The notes under the pieces were generated by a model. That model worked only from the letters and a program-made list of their open reading frames with translations. It made no database searches and was not told the DNA's origin. Made by a program: the position numbers and the translations under genes. From an uncultured Mycolicibacterium sp. (GTDB taxonomy: Bacteria; Actinomycetota; Actinomycetes; Mycobacteriales; Mycobacteriaceae): a DNA stretch of 47,792 nt. Where the stretch lies: contig CAMFLL010000007.1 of the NCBI GenBank assembly GCA_945957405.1, positions 1 through 47,792 of the forward strand. Direction: 5' to 3'. Numbering within the stretch: position 1 is the first letter of the stretch; each line of letters starts with the position of its first letter. Of this stretch, positions 32,244 through 39,893 are shown piece by piece.

Positions 32244-33137
32244 ATGGAACTGCGCCAGCTCCGTTACTTCGTTGCCGTCGCCGAGGAGATGAACTTCCGG
32301 CGTGCCGCCGAACGGCTCCGTATCGCTCAGCCGGCGCTGAGCCAGCAGATCAGCAAGTTCGAGCGAGAGCTCAAGACGACGCTGTTCGAGCGCACCACCC
32401 GACACGTCGAACTCACCGACGCCGGCCGGATCCTGTTCGCTGAGGGGCGTCGTGTGCTGGCCGAGGCGGACCACGCCCTGGCCGCCGTCCACCGTTGCGT
32501 GCACGGTGAAGTCGGGCTGTTACGCATCGGCTTCGTGAGTTCGGCGGCCTTGCGCATCGTGCCGGCAACGGTTCGCGCGATGCGCGAGGCGTGGCCCGGG
32601 GTGCACGTCCAGCTGTCGGAGTCGACCACCGACCCGCAGCTGGCAGCCATCGCCGACGGCGCCCTCGATATCGGGATCGTGCGGGAGGTCGACGAAATCG
32701 ACGATATCGTCGTGCGTCCCCTGATGCGCGAACCTCTCCTGGTGGCCATGCACGCGTCCCATCCGTTCGCGCACCGGACGTCACTGCGGCTCGCGGAACT
32801 GCGGGGCGAGCAGTTCCTCACCTTCCCGCGCCAGCGTGTGTCGCGGCTGTACGACCACATCGCTGCGCTCTGTCACGCGGCGGGGTTCCGTTTGGAGGCG
32901 GCGCAGGAGGCGATCGAGTTTCCCACTCTGCTGGGTCTCGCGGCGGCGAACACGGGCATCACGATCGTCCCGAAGAGTCTGCAGGCCTTGCGGTTACCCG
33001 AACTCTGCTACATCCCACTGGCGGATCCGCATGCCGTGTCCACCGTGTCGGTCGCCTATCGAGCCGATAGGCAACATGTTCCGGCGATCAGCCACTTCCT
33101 CGACGTGTCCTCGAACGTCGACTTCCTCGGCGATTAA
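32244..33137 (+). CDS. LysR-family transcriptional regulator
   Basis: A 297-aa regulator starting at MELRQLRYF, the standard LysR opening. The helix-turn-helix is at 18-45 (FRRAAERLRIAQPALSQQISKFERELKTTLFER). The remainder is the periplasmic-binding-like effector domain, of the type found in BenM/CatR-like members. There is no ribosome site in front of the ATG; a 9-9-9 palindrome abuts it, so the mRNA may be leaderless. It is divergent from the six-gene unit and most likely its activator. Its stop overlaps that of the convergent GntR gene by two bases. Confidence 0.88.
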   Translation: MELRQLRYFVAVAEEMNFRRAAERLRIAQPALSQQISKFERELKTTLFERTTRHVELTDAGRILFAEGRRVLAEADHALAAVHRCVHGEVGLLRIGFVSSAALRIVPATVRAMREAWPGVHVQLSESTTDPQLAAIADGALDIGIVREVDEIDDIVVRPLMREPLLVAMHASHPFAHRTSLRLAELRGEQFLTFPRQRVSRLYDHIAALCHAAGFRLEAAQEAIEFPTLLGLAAANTGITIVPKSLQALRLPELCYIPLADPHAVSTVSVAYRADRQHVPAISHFLDVSSNVDFLGD

Positions 33138-33892
33138 CGGGTCACCCCCGCAACCAGGAACGCCGGTGTCTGGCGATGCGGCGTCCGTTGCAGCACGTCG
33201 GCGACGATCGCCTCGAAATGTCCCAGATGCCGGTACATCTCCTGCTCGATCTCCGCGGGATCGCCTCGTTTGAGGGCCGCCAGCGTGGCGGTGTGCAGTT
33301 CGATACCCGCCGCGTAATCGTCGGGGGTGCGCAGCATCATGTCGTGGATCGGCGCCAACTCCTGCTCCAAGCCGAGCATCATGGCCTGTAGTGAGCTGTT
33401 GCGAGCCGCGCGCCACATGATCCGGTGAAACAGCAACTCCGCCTGCTCGGCCCGGTTGATGTCGTCACCATGGGCGGCCAGGAGGTCGATCGACTCCTGC
33501 AGCTCCGCGAAATCGTCATCGGTGGCGCGGAAGGCCGCCAGTTGCGCGATACGGGGTTCCAGAGTCTTGCGGGCCTCGAGGACGCGGAAGATGTCGTCGG
33601 CTTCCAATTCGCCTACGGGGGTGGGCCTCTCGATGAGTTCCTCGGGTACCCAGATCGAGATGATCTCGGCGTTACCCTGCCGCCCCGGCCGGCGCCGTAG
33701 GACGCCGGCGTCCGCGAGCCGCGCCATGGCGGCGCTCACCGTGGGGCGGGAGACATCCATCTGCGCCGCGAGCACACGCTCTCCGGGCAGCACATCACCG
33801 AGCTTGAGTTCGCCCGACCGGAGCCGCTCCACGATCTGGCCCACCACGTCACCGGCCACGCTGCGGGTACGAACTGGATTGAAATCTCGCAT
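33134..33892 (-). CDS. GntR (FadR/FCD) regulator of the aconitase X genes
   Basis: A 252-aa regulator from the ATG at 33892, which has AAGGA seven bases upstream; a longer frame adds an unlikely N-terminus. The winged helix occupies about 10-80 (LRSGELKLGDVLPGERVLAAQMDVSRPTVSAAMARLADAGVLRRRPGRQG). The FCD domain follows, with VLEARKTLEPRIAQLAA and an FHRIMWRAARNSSL segment carrying the metal-binding Asp/His pattern. It is divergent from the aconitase X pair with a 195-bp shared region. Probably it represses those genes until a hydroxyproline-type ligand binds. Confidence 0.85.
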   Translation of the reverse strand: MRDFNPVRTRSVAGDVVGQIVERLRSGELKLGDVLPGERVLAAQMDVSRPTVSAAMARLADAGVLRRRPGRQGNAEIISIWVPEELIERPTPVGELEADDIFRVLEARKTLEPRIAQLAAFRATDDDFAELQESIDLLAAHGDDINRAEQAELLFHRIMWRAARNSSLQAMMLGLEQELAPIHDMMLRTPDDYAAGIELHTATLAALKRGDPAEIEQEMYRHLGHFEAIVADVLQRTPHRQTPAFLVAGVTR

Positions 33893-34032
33893 TCGACATT
33901 CCTTCGGTACGCGTGCTGCATCCAAATGGTAGTTGCGGTTGCCGTTTACGGTGAGGTGCTCGGGCCGCCCGACCACGACGTGTTTGCCCATGCTACCCGT
34001 TTAACCTCTCGAAAAGTGATCGAGCTGGCCAT

Positions 34033-34057
34033 AAAAGGCCAATCAAGATAGCCTTTT
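34033..34057. promoter_or_regulatory. Inverted repeat AAAAGGC-N11-GCCTTTT
   Basis: Perfect 7-bp arms at 34033-34039 and 34051-34057 lie 30 bp before the aconitase X start. An overlapping TGGCC-N6-GGCCA pair sits at 34026-34041. Either may be the operator of the adjacent GntR regulator. Confidence 0.45.
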
Positions 34058-34087
34058 GTAGTCAGCGACAGATTGGACGGATCTCGA

Positions 34088-35356
34088 ATGTCGACAACGA
34101 CGCCCACCCTCGCGCTCAGCGATCGCGACAGCGAGTACCTGCATGGCAGACACGGTCGCGGTGCAGCCTTGGCGATGCGCGTCTTGGTCGCCGTCGCCGA
34201 GTCGATGGGAGCGCCGAACCTCGTCGACATCGAGAGCGCGCATGTAGACGGCTGCCTCTATGTGGGTCCGGTGTCGATCGACTTCGTCCGGGCACTGGTC
34301 GACGGCGACGCTCGAGTTGCGGTGCCGACGTCCCTCAACGTCGGTTCGGTGGACCTGCAGCATCCGGAGAACTGGAACGGGACCGCGGAACTGGCCGCCA
34401 ATGCCCGATCCCTGATGGATCTCTACACCCAACTCGGCTGCACTCCGACGTGGACGTGCGCCCCGTATCTCCTGCGCGATCGCCCGACTCTGGGACAACA
34501 CATCGCCTGGGGCGAATCCAATGCCATTGTGTTCGCGAACAGTGTCCTCGGCGCACGCACCCAGCGGTACGGCGACTTCGTCGACATCGCCGCCGCCGTC
34601 GTGGGGCGGGCGCCGTTGGCGGGCCTGCACACCGACGACGGGCGTCGCGGCCAGGTGCTCGTCGACGTCGGCCAGCTGCCCGCCGAACTGACCACGCGGG
34701 ACGCGTTCTTCCCACTGTTGGGACATCTGGTGGGGCAGTGGTGCGGCAGCCGCGTGCCGGTGGTCCGGGGTGTGCCTGGCGCGACCGAGGACCAGTTGAA
34801 GGCGTTCGGGGCCGCCACCGCCTCAACCGGCGCGGTCGCGCTGTTCCACATCATCGGTGTCACACCCGAGGCGCCCGACGAGACGTCAGCCTTTCGAGGT
34901 GGTGCCCCCGAGCAGGAGATCACTGTCACCGCAGCCGATCTGCGTCGGGCGTGGAACGAGCTGAGCACACGGCGGGACGGCAAGCTGGCGGCGGTGTGCA
35001 TCGGCACCCCGCACTTCTCGATCGCCGAGTTCCACCACCTGGCAGCAATGCTGGACGGCAGGGAGATCCACCGCGGCACACCGCTCTACGTCAACGCGGG
35101 TCGGTGGGTCTACGCCGAAGTCGCCAAGCAGGGGATCGCAGCTGCGCTCGACTCGGCCGGTGTCACGGTGGTCACCGACACGTGCACCTACAACACGCCG
35201 ATCCTGCCCACCGCGGATGGACTGGTGATGACGAATTCAGCGAAGTGGGCGTGGTACGCGCCGAAGAACATCGGAGTCGAGGTTCTGTTCGCCGACCTCG
35301 AGGCGTGCGTCGAGTCGGCCATCGCGGGAGAGGTGGTGCAGCATGTCGGTTTCTGA
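34088..35356 (+). CDS. Aconitase X catalytic (large) subunit, probable cis-3-hydroxy-L-proline dehydratase
   Basis: A 422-aa protein of the aconitase X (formerly DUF521) family. Typical features are an N-terminal AMRVLVAVAESMGAPNLVDIESAHVDG segment, TWTCAPYLL, WGESNAIVFANSVLGART, GTPHFS, and a final TDTCTYNTPIL and TNSAKWAWYAPKNIG. Cysteines in the TCAPY and DTC motifs are candidates for the Fe/Fe-S site. Characterised bacterial members dehydrate cis-3-hydroxy-L-proline to delta1-pyrroline-2-carboxylate; archaeal ones act on mevalonate 5-phosphate. The two-subunit arrangement here is the split type. The ATG at 34088 is preferred to a TTG at 34073. The stop lies inside the small-subunit gene. 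Confidence 0.85.
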   Translation: MSTTTPTLALSDRDSEYLHGRHGRGAALAMRVLVAVAESMGAPNLVDIESAHVDGCLYVGPVSIDFVRALVDGDARVAVPTSLNVGSVDLQHPENWNGTAELAANARSLMDLYTQLGCTPTWTCAPYLLRDRPTLGQHIAWGESNAIVFANSVLGARTQRYGDFVDIAAAVVGRAPLAGLHTDDGRRGQVLVDVGQLPAELTTRDAFFPLLGHLVGQWCGSRVPVVRGVPGATEDQLKAFGAATASTGAVALFHIIGVTPEAPDETSAFRGGAPEQEITVTAADLRRAWNELSTRRDGKLAAVCIGTPHFSIAEFHHLAAMLDGREIHRGTPLYVNAGRWVYAEVAKQGIAAALDSAGVTVVTDTCTYNTPILPTADGLVMTNSAKWAWYAPKNIGVEVLFADLEACVESAIAGEVVQHVGF

Positions 35357-35828
35357 ATCCGGCCACGGGGTTCGTGCGTTGTTGCCGGGAGAGGCCTGCG
35401 GGCCCGTCCTCAAGCTCACCGAAGCACTCAACGCCTGGGGTGGGTTGGACCCGGACACCGGGGTGATCGTCCATCACAGCCACCCGCAACGCGGACGGTC
35501 GCTTGCCGGGCACGTACTCGTCATGCCCGAATCACGCGGGTCCGGCACGAATGCACAGGTTTTCGCGCAGGCGTGGGCTACCGGACACGGTCCGTTGGCG
35601 GTGGTGCTGGCTGCCCCCGACTATGTCCTCTGTGTGGGAGCGGTGGTCAGCCGGGAACTCTACGGCGTGCACTGTCCCGTGGTCGTCGCCGGTGAAACCG
35701 TCTACGGCGCAATCACCGACGGTGACGTCCTCGAAGTCACCGCTACGGAATCGGCCGGGGCGCTGAAGTTGAGCCCCGCACCTGGAGTTCCCACGGGAGG
35801 CTCAGCGCTCCGGCCGCGGTTCCGTTGA
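35343..35828 (+). CDS. Aconitase X swivel (small) subunit
   Basis: A 161-aa protein of the DUF126 swivel-domain family that completes aconitase X. The diagnostic GGLDPDTGVIVHHSHPQRGRSLAGHVLVMPESRGSG region is near residues 33-70, and a PVVVAGETVYGAITDGDVLEV strand block is at the end of the fold. The ATG overlaps the large-subunit gene by 14 bp. The family SSS after the Arg-Gly is replaced by Ser-Gly-Thr. Its last 86 bp are antisense to the end of the LacI gene. No reductase for pyrroline-2-carboxylate lies beside it. Confidence 0.85.
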   Translation: MSVSESGHGVRALLPGEACGPVLKLTEALNAWGGLDPDTGVIVHHSHPQRGRSLAGHVLVMPESRGSGTNAQVFAQAWATGHGPLAVVLAAPDYVLCVGAVVSRELYGVHCPVVVAGETVYGAITDGDVLEVTATESAGALKLSPAPGVPTGGSALRPRFR

Positions 35829-36819
35829 TCGCGGACAGCAGCATCTCGGCGGCCCAGCGCCCCTTCTCCATCAACGGCTGACGCACCGTGGTGAGCCCGC
35901 GCGGGGCCGCACTGGGCACATCATCGAAGCCGACCACGGACACCGATACCCCTTGCTCGCCGCAGACGTCGAGTGCTCCGAATGCCATCACGTCGCTGAC
36001 TGCGAGCACCGCGGTCAGGTCGGGCGATGCCGACAACAGGGTGCGCGCGGCTCTGATCGCGTGATCAGTGGCGTAACCGCCGGCCTCCACCACCGGCACA
36101 TCCGCCAATGTCATTCCGGCAGAAGCCAACGCGTCGGAATAGCCGGCGAGCCGCTCGCGGGTCACCAGGTCGCGGGCACGTGCCAGGCGACTGGCGCTGA
36201 CCATCCCTGACGCGCCGTCGGGAGACAGTCGGTCTGCCACGATCCCGATGCGCCGGTGGCCCAGGCCGATCAGGTGCTGGGCCGCCGCGGACGCGGCCGC
36301 GCGTTCATCGATGCCGACCCAACCGACACCGTTGATGCGAGGCGCGTCGACGGTGACCAGGGGAGAGCCACGTTCCACGATCGCGTGGACGGCGGGATGG
36401 TCGTCAGGAAGGTTGAATGCGATGAAGCCGTCCACCACACTGCGTTTGAGGACCGCGAGCGCTCGTTCGCGTTCCTGGTCGGCATGGCGCCGCCCGGTGG
36501 CGCCAGCACCGAACGGGATCAGCGACAGCACCGTGTCCGCCATCTGGCTGACGTGCGCGATGCCCTGTAAGAGCAAGGTGCTGGCCGGGTCCTCCACTGC
36601 GTACGACAGCCAATCGGTGATCATGAGGCCGATGGCGCCCACCGACCCCGTGCGCAGGCTGCTGGCTCCCGGATGCGGGCCGCTGTAACCCAGACCTTTT
36701 GCAGCCGCGAAGATTTCGGCCCGCTTGGCGGCCGAGAGCCGGTCGGGATGATTGAACGCGTTCGACACCGTCGCCACTGACACGCCCGTCGCCACGGCGA
36801 TGTCTTTCATGGTGACCAC
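35743..36819 (-). CDS. LacI-family transcriptional regulator
   Basis: A 358-aa regulator. The N-terminal LacI helix-turn-helix and hinge are complete (MKDIAVATGVSVATVSNAFNHPDRLSAAKRAEI, then LGYSGPHPGASSLRTG), and a sugar-binding-protein-like effector core fills the rest. The start is the GTG at 36819, with GGAG nine bases upstream; an ATG three codons in is possible. It is last in a leftward unit after two SDR genes. A perfect LacI-type palindrome lies upstream of that unit (38549-38560), facing the ABC transporter operon, so it probably controls both. The 3' end overlaps the convergent aconitase X small-subunit gene. Confidence 0.88.
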   Translation of the reverse strand: MVTMKDIAVATGVSVATVSNAFNHPDRLSAAKRAEIFAAAKGLGYSGPHPGASSLRTGSVGAIGLMITDWLSYAVEDPASTLLLQGIAHVSQMADTVLSLIPFGAGATGRRHADQERERALAVLKRSVVDGFIAFNLPDDHPAVHAIVERGSPLVTVDAPRINGVGWVGIDERAAASAAAQHLIGLGHRRIGIVADRLSPDGASGMVSASRLARARDLVTRERLAGYSDALASAGMTLADVPVVEAGGYATDHAIRAARTLLSASPDLTAVLAVSDVMAFGALDVCGEQGVSVSVVGFDDVPSAAPRGLTTVRQPLMEKGRWAAEMLLSAINGTAAGALSLPWELQVRGSTSAPRPIP

Positions 36820-36876
36820 GCGTAACGTCTCCTCGAAGCCGTGGGCTTGTCAGCAGCGGAGTATTCCACACCTGTG

Positions 36877-37665
36877 TCAGGGACTGGTGTAGAGCGCGGC
36901 GCCCAGTCCGCCGTCGACGACGATGGACGCACCGTTGACGAACGACGAGTCGTCCGAGATCAGGAACCGGGCAACGTGCGCCACCTCAGCCGGATCGGCG
37001 ATACGTTCGACGGGATAGAACGACGCGATCTGCCGCCTCGCCTCGCCCGGGTCGTCGTGTGCCGCGAAGTACTGCTGGACCATTGGCGTGTCCATGTCGC
37101 CGGGCAGAATCGCATTCGCCCGAATCCCGGCCCGCGCCAGCGGTCGGGTCACCGCGATGCTGCGGGTGAGCCCGAGCAGGGCGTGCTTGCTCGTGGTGTA
37201 CGCGGTGAGCATCGGATCCGCGCTGACCGACAGGACGGACGCGATGTTGACGATGCTGCCGCCCCCGCCCTGCTCGAGCATCGCCTGTGCGGCGTACTTG
37301 CACAGCCAGAACGGTCCACGCACGTTGGTGGCGTCGATGGCGTCCCAGTCCTCGTTCGTGGTGTCCAGGAAGTCGCGTTCGATCTGTCGGCCCGCGTTGT
37401 TCACCACGTAATCTATTGCAGAGAAGTGGCTTTGGACCGACTGCACGGCATCGGCCACGGCGGACTCGTCGGTGACGTCGGCTGTCAGGACCTCCACCCG
37501 CCCGGGCAGGCCCAGGGCCAGATGTGCGGTCTCGTCCAGGCCCGCCGCATTGCGGCTCAATGCCACCACATTGGCGCCGTCCGCGGCGAGGTCGAGCACG
37601 ATCGCTCTGCCCAGGCCTCCCGACGCCCCGGTCACCAGACCCGATTTTCCTGCGCACGAACTCAT
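36877..37665 (-). CDS. SDR-family oxidoreductase
   Basis: A 262-aa classical short-chain dehydrogenase. The cofactor motif is TGASGGLG (12-19), NNAG is at 89-92, and catalytic Ser143, Tyr156 and Lys160 (YTTSK) are intact. ILPGDMDTPM follows, and the closing GASIVVDGG is standard. It lies between a second SDR gene (43 bp upstream) and LacI (57 bp downstream) on one strand. It is probably a polyol or sugar alcohol dehydrogenase within the LacI-controlled locus; the substrate is unproven. Confidence 0.85.
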   Translation of the reverse strand: MSSCAGKSGLVTGASGGLGRAIVLDLAADGANVVALSRNAAGLDETAHLALGLPGRVEVLTADVTDESAVADAVQSVQSHFSAIDYVVNNAGRQIERDFLDTTNEDWDAIDATNVRGPFWLCKYAAQAMLEQGGGGSIVNIASVLSVSADPMLTAYTTSKHALLGLTRSIAVTRPLARAGIRANAILPGDMDTPMVQQYFAAHDDPGEARRQIASFYPVERIADPAEVAHVARFLISDDSSFVNGASIVVDGGLGAALYTSP

Positions 37666-37708
37666 TTCACCCTCGATTCTTTGGTGGGGACTCTCGGCGT
37701 CGTCAACG

Positions 37709-38524
37709 TCAATCCATCAAGAGGCCGCCGTTGACATTGAGCGCTTCGCCGGTGATCTGCCGGGCCCGTGCTCCACCGAGGAAGCAGACGGCCTCGGCGA
37801 TGTCCCCGGGTTCTTGGAACTTCTTCAGCGGCATGTCGTCAAGCCAGCGCTGCTCGATGTCATCCGGCGCCTCGCCGGTCATCTCGGACAGGATCTGGTA
37901 CTCCCGCTGCTGCATGTCGGTGTTGATGACACCGGGGCACACGGCATTGACCCGGACGTGCGGTGCCGCCTCGAGGGCGGCGGTCTGGGTGAGCGAGATG
38001 ACCGCCGCCTTCGACGCGCAGTAGCCGGCCAGGTTGGGCATGCCTTTCTTACCCGCCAGCGACGAGATGTTCACGATGCTTCCGCTGCGCTGGTCGACCA
38101 TGTGCGGAAGGACCGCCCGCATGCCCAGATAGACGCCGGTGACGTTGACGTCCATCACCCGCCGGAAGGCGTCCGGTGATGAATCGACGATGGCTGCGAT
38201 GTCGAGGGTGCCGGCGTTGTTGACCAGATGGTCGACCCGCCCGAAGCACTCCCGCGTTCGTCGGACCAGGTCTTCCCATTGACTGCCGTCACGTACGTCG
38301 AATCCCTGGGTGATCACGGTTGTGCCGTACTGGTCACCGAGGAATGCGGCCACGGCGGCGAGCCTGTCGCCGTCCAGATCGGCAAGCACCAGCGAGGCCC
38401 CCCGTGCGGCCAGTGCCGCCGCGATCTCTCGCCCGAGACCTTGTGCGGATCCCGTGACGATCGCGGTGTCGCCGGCGAAGTCCTGGGGCAGCGCGCTGTT
38501 CTGGGTAGCGGATGCGTGGGACAT
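37709..38524 (-). CDS. SDR-family oxidoreductase
   Basis: A 271-aa classical SDR. The cofactor motif is TGSAQGLG (24-31), Asp49 at the end of the second strand (VLADLDGD) favours NAD(H), NNAG is at 102-105, and the catalytic residues are Ser155, Tyr168 and Lys172 (YCASK). An insertion of about 20 residues after the substrate loop (REYQILSEMTGEAPDDIEQRW) is typical of sugar/polyol dehydrogenases such as sorbitol dehydrogenases. It is the first gene of the leftward unit, its ATG has GGAG eight bases upstream, and the LacI-type palindrome lies 25 bp above the start. Confidence 0.85.
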   Translation of the reverse strand: MSHASATQNSALPQDFAGDTAIVTGSAQGLGREIAAALAARGASLVLADLDGDRLAAVAAFLGDQYGTTVITQGFDVRDGSQWEDLVRRTRECFGRVDHLVNNAGTLDIAAIVDSSPDAFRRVMDVNVTGVYLGMRAVLPHMVDQRSGSIVNISSLAGKKGMPNLAGYCASKAAVISLTQTAALEAAPHVRVNAVCPGVINTDMQQREYQILSEMTGEAPDDIEQRWLDDMPLKKFQEPGDIAEAVCFLGGARARQITGEALNVNGGLLMD

Positions 38525-38548
38525 GAGAAGTCTCCATCAAGAGTTGAG

Positions 38549-38560
38549 TAAATCGATTTA
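38549..38560. promoter_or_regulatory. LacI-family operator TAAATCGATTTA
   Basis: A perfect 12-bp palindrome with the central CG that LacI-family proteins require. It sits 25 bp upstream of the leftward SDR gene and in the region shared with the rightward ABC operon. The LacI gene three positions down the leftward unit is the obvious ligand. Confidence 0.7.
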
Positions 38561-38649
38561 TAACGAGGTGGGCCGAGTCTGTCAGCATAAACTGCGGATA
38601 TCAAGCTCAAATCCGGGCGAAACAGCCGAGATATGAATAAAACGTTACA

Positions 38650-38663
38650 GTGCTCTGGAGCAC
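38650..38663. promoter_or_regulatory. Inverted repeat GTGCTC-TG-GAGCAC
   Basis: Perfect 6-bp arms around two bases lie in the middle of the 270-bp divergent control region. AACGTT at 38641-38646 just before it is another short palindrome with a central CG. The function is unknown. Confidence 0.4.
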
Positions 38664-38752
38664 GGCCCGCTGGGCCGCTGTGTCTGCGTGGAGCCAGCGT
38701 GAACGCACTCGACCTGCAGATTTGGCGCAGATGACAAATTTCAAGATGACCC

Positions 38753-38781
38753 TTACCGTTAAAGGCATGTTCAGTTATCCT
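38753..38781 (+). promoter_or_regulatory. Candidate promoter of the ABC transporter operon
   Basis: TTACCG (38753-38758) and TATCCT (38776-38781) are separated by 17 bases, resembling a housekeeping -35/-10 pair. TTACCGTTAA at 38753-38762 is an almost symmetric, CG-centred sequence that could be a second LacI-type site over the -35. A start about seven bases after TATCCT would leave roughly 30 bases before the leader ORF. Confidence 0.4.
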
Positions 38782-38820
38782 CTAGCGGTACAACCATGGT
38801 CCAAACAGCTGGAGGCCCCC

Positions 38821-38865
38821 ATGCACGAGCCGCAGGCCCGCTTCTCCCGACGACGCAGTTCATGA
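38821..38865 (+). CDS. 14-codon leader ORF ahead of the ABC permease
   Basis: GGAGG five bases upstream gives the ATG at 38821 the best ribosome site in the region. It encodes a 14-residue, Arg/Ser-rich peptide (MHEPQARFSRRRSS). Its TGA at 38863-38865 overlaps the ATG of the permease gene (ATGA), and that ATG has no ribosome site of its own. The permease is therefore probably translated by coupling to this small frame. Four Arg codons (two consecutive CGA) near the end could make it sensitive to elongation. A longer start for the permease at 38796 is the alternative. Confidence 0.55.
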   Translation: MHEPQARFSRRRSS

Positions 38866-39893
38866 CCACCGCAGAGACCGCCCCGGCGATCGACCTCGCA
38901 CCAGTAGCCGCCCAGCCCTTCGCGCGAAGACATCCGATCGTGCGGCTCGTCGGTATGCGACTGATTTCCGGCCTCGTGTCGATTTTCGTCGTCAGCGCGA
39001 TCGTCTACTGGGCGACGATCGTGCTGCCGGGAAACGCCGCCAGCGCAATCCTGGGACAGAGCGCAACTCCCGAGCGCCTTGCTGAACTCACCGAGAAATT
39101 GCATCTGAACGACCCCGTGTTGAGCAGGTTCTGGACGTGGTTGACCGGGGCGGTGCGGTTCGACTTCGGTAACTCACTGGCCAACGGTCAGCCCGTGACC
39201 GAATACATCCTGCCCAGGCTCGAGAACACCATCGTGCTCGTCATCGTCGCGGCTGTGGTCTCGACAATCCTGGGCTTACTTCTCGGCGCGTGGGCCGCGT
39301 TGCGTCGTGACCGACCCGTTGACCACGTCATGTCGGTGGTGGCGCTGGTGGCGAGCGCGCTGCCCGAGTTCGTGGTCGGTGTCTTCGTGGTCCTGACATT
39401 CTCCGTGGCGATCTTCCACTGGTTCCCGGCAGTCTCGGTGCTGCCGCCCGGTGTCCACGCCTGGGACCGGCCCTCGCAGTTGGTCCTTCCGGCGCTGACG
39501 CTGGTGATCGTCGTGACCCCGTACGTGTTCCGGATGATGCGCGCGGCGACCATCGAGTCGCTCAACAGCGAGTACGTGGAACTGGCCACCCTGAAAGGCC
39601 TCAGCCGCAACCGAATCCTGCTTCGGCACGCCGTCCCCAACGCCTTGGCACCGACCATTCAGGTGATCGGCTTGAACCTGCTCTACCTGGCCGGCGGCAT
39701 CGTGCTGGTCGAGACAGTGTTCAACTACCAGGGAATCGGCCTGGCGCTGGTCAACGCCGTCAACACCCGCGACGTCCCGGTCATCCAGTTCGTGGTTGTG
39801 CTGCTGGCCGTCTTCTACGTGGTCCTGAACATCGTGACGGACTTGCTCGTCCTGCTCGTCAGCCCCCGCAAGAGGCAAGGCCTTTCGAAATGA
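38862..39893 (+). CDS. ABC transporter permease, DppB/OppB family
   Basis: A 343-aa inner-membrane permease with six expected spans. After a hydrophilic N-terminus come RLISGLVSIFVVSAIVYW (first span), the periplasmic LGQSATPERLAELTEKLHLNDP loop usual in DppB, and the EAA loop around EYVELATLKGLSRNRILLRHAVPNAL that contacts the ATPase. With DppC-like, ATPase and binding-protein genes it makes a full family-5 (peptide/nickel/opine type) importer. The ATG at 38862 overlaps the leader ORF stop. An in-frame ATG at 38796 has no ribosome site. The stop overlaps the next start (ATGA). Confidence 0.85.
   Translation: MTTAETAPAIDLAPVAAQPFARRHPIVRLVGMRLISGLVSIFVVSAIVYWATIVLPGNAASAILGQSATPERLAELTEKLHLNDPVLSRFWTWLTGAVRFDFGNSLANGQPVTEYILPRLENTIVLVIVAAVVSTILGLLLGAWAALRRDRPVDHVMSVVALVASALPEFVVGVFVVLTFSVAIFHWFPAVSVLPPGVHAWDRPSQLVLPALTLVIVVTPYVFRMMRAATIESLNSEYVELATLKGLSRNRILLRHAVPNALAPTIQVIGLNLLYLAGGIVLVETVFNYQGIGLALVNAVNTRDVPVIQFVVVLLAVFYVVLNIVTDLLVLLVSPRKRQGLSK

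Noticed and set aside
38796..38861. A longer N-terminus for the DppB-like permease starting at ATG 38796.
   Set aside because: There is no ribosome site before it and the extra residues do not resemble the family. The ATG at 38862 coupled to the 14-codon leader ORF explains the layout better.
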